Below, one piece after another: positions 62,919 through 64,000 of a stretch of DNA of 64,000 bases (its first letter is position 1; the number at the start of each line of letters is the position of its first letter). Location: assembly GCF_035987325.1 (NCBI RefSeq), contig NZ_CP108488.1, forward strand, positions 6,758,001 through 6,822,000. Direction: 5' to 3'. Source of the DNA: Streptomyces sp. NBC_01244 (GTDB taxonomy: Bacteria; Actinomycetota; Actinomycetes; Streptomycetales; Streptomycetaceae). The notes under the pieces are model-generated. The model made no database searches and was not told the origin of the DNA. It saw only the letters and a program-made list of their open reading frames with translations. The translations under genes and the position numbers were made by a program.

Positions 62919-64000
62919 GTGGAGGCTGGCGCGGCGGTGCGGCGTACGGGAACGCGCCCGAAGGGAGGACGCTCCCGGAGGGGCGTGACGACGGAAGTCG
63001 ATACCGCGGCCCTGAACAGGCTGCTCACGGCCCTGGTGTCGATGCGGGACGGGAACTTCCGCAAACGCCTGACGGTGTCCGGCGACGGTGTGATGGCGGA
63101 GATCGCCGCCGTCTACAACGAGGTGGCCGACCGCAACCTCCACCTGACCGGGGAGCTGTCCCGGGTGCGGCGGATGGTGGGCCGTGAGGGCAAGCTCAGC
63201 GAACGGCTGGAAACGGGTGCCTGCGAGGGCTCCTGGGCGGCCGCGATCGACGCCTCGAACCAGCTGGTGGACGATCTGGCCCGGCCGGTGTCCGAGGTCG
63301 GCCGGGTGCTGTCGGCGGTCGCCGAGGGTGATCTCGACCAGCGCATGGACCTGCGGACCCAGGCCGCGGAGGGTGCCGGGCACCCGCTGCGCGGGGAGTT
63401 CCTGAAGGTCGGGCGGACGGTCAACAACCTGGTCGATCAGCTCTCCGCGTTCACCGACGAGGTGACGCGGGTGGCGCTGGAGGTGGGCACCGAGGGCAAG
63501 CTCGGCGGCCAGGCGCAAGTGCGTGGAATGTCCGGATCCTGGAAGGATCTGACCGACTCCGTCAACACGATGGCGTACCGGCTCACCGCCCAGGTGCGTG
63601 ACATTGCTCTCGTGACGACGGCGGTGGCCAAGGGCGATCTGTCGCGCAAGGTCACGGTGCACGTGGCCGGCGAGATGCTGCAGCTGAAGAACACCGTGAA
63701 CACGATGGTGGACCAGCTCTCCTCGTTCTCCTCCGAGGTGACCCGCGTGGCCCGCGAGGTGGGTACGGAGGGTGAGCTCGGCGGCCAGGCGAAGGTGCCC
63801 GGGGTCGCGGGCGTGTGGAAGGACCTGACCGACTCCGTCAACACGATGGCGGGCAACCTGACGGCCCAGGTGCGCGGCATCGCGCAGGTGACCACGGCCG
63901 TGGCCAACGGCGACCTGTCGCAGAAGGTCCGGGTCAGCGCGCGCGGTGAGGTCGCGCAGCTGGCCGAAACGATCAACCAGATGACCGAGACGCTACGGAC
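62919..64000 (+). CDS. osaA: OsaA-like hybrid histidine kinase with HAMP repeats, 3' end outside the window
   Basis: The frame is open to base 64000 (about 360 codons shown). After an Arg/Gly-rich start comes [16 protein letters not shown] and then repeated HAMP modules of about 90 residues. The pattern [24 protein letters not shown] and [14 protein letters not shown] recurs at least three times, as in cytosolic Nik1/OsaA-type hybrid kinases. OsaA of S. coelicolor is linked to osmoadaptation with the regulator OsaB; the name is given by similarity and position. GTG 62919 has GGGAGGGA upstream. An in-frame ATG at 62868, overlapping a four-codon mini-frame (62854-62868), is the alternative start. 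Confidence 0.85.
   Translation, partial: MEAGAAVRRTGTRPKGGRSRRGVTTEVDTAALNRLLTALVSMRDGNFRKRLTVSGDGVMAEIAAVYNEVADRNLHLTGELSRVRRMVGREGKLSERLETGACEGSWAAAIDASNQLVDDLARPVSEVGRVLSAVAEGDLDQRMDLRTQAAEGAGHPLRGEFLKVGRTVNNLVDQLSAFTDEVTRVALEVGTEGKLGGQAQVRGMSGSWKDLTDSVNTMAYRLTAQVRDIALVTTAVAKGDLSRKVTVHVAGEMLQLKNTVNTMVDQLSSFSSEVTRVAREVGTEGELGGQAKVPGVAGVWKDLTDSVNTMAGNLTAQVRGIAQVTTAVANGDLSQKVRVSARGEVAQLAETINQMTETLR

Overview
The window is chromosomal DNA from a high-GC actinomycete, almost certainly a Streptomyces. The evidence is the very high GC with strong third-position GC bias, frequent GTG/TTG starts, the gene order of the conserved core (dxr-rseP-ispG-proS; rimP-nusA-ylxR-infB; rbfA-truB; ribF; rpsO-pnp; dapB; dapA-rnj), a Streptomyces-type 16S rRNA and the sensor-kinase neighbourhood at the right end. 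I place it in the region that corresponds to about SCO5690-SCO5748 of S. coelicolor; that correspondence is from memory, not from a search.

Layout. 1-4.8 kb: the 3' part of an aldehyde dehydrogenase, a long acyl-CoA dehydrogenase and an unknown protein. 4.8-12.2 kb: non-mevalonate isoprenoid genes dxr and ispG around a site-2 protease, two GNAT acetyltransferases and prolyl-tRNA synthetase. 12.4-15.5 kb: a leftward four-gene cluster (Tat-type lipoprotein, ferritin-like protein, kinase-fold protein without catalytic residues, SPFH/stomatin protein) divergent from rimP. 15.6-22.9 kb: the translation/transcription factor run rimP-nusA-ylxR-infB, then a DUF503 protein, rbfA and truB. 23.1-27.9 kb: a 1253-residue STAND-type ATPase with an altered trypsin-like domain, then ribF.

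28-44.3 kb: a complete ESX-type (type VII) secretion locus. It has an EspI-like MinD-type ATPase, EccE, EccB, MycP, two WXG100 proteins, EccC and EccD, plus one unknown protein translationally coupled to eccE and an orphan DUF397 gene. A 1.6-kb repeat-rich stretch without genes lies inside it. 44.4-53.9 kb: rpsO-pnp, an M16 peptidase, dapB, small membrane proteins, dapA and RNase J. The thyX gene usually found between dapB and dapA is not there. 54-59.8 kb: a complete rRNA operon with tandem promoters and a tRNA-Thr(GGT) six bases after 5S. 59.9-64 kb: a small Ser-Pro protein, a multidomain PP2C phosphatase and the start of an OsaA-like HAMP-repeat hybrid histidine kinase that runs off the window.

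How it works together: most genes are housekeeping (ribosome assembly and translation, RNA decay by PNPase and RNase J, lysine/diaminopimelate and isoprenoid precursors, flavin cofactors). The accessory interest is in the type VII system, the STAND protein beside ribF, the leftward SPFH/pseudokinase cluster and a rich set of hairpins and tandem repeats. No insertion sequence, phage gene, CRISPR array or biosynthetic gene cluster was seen.
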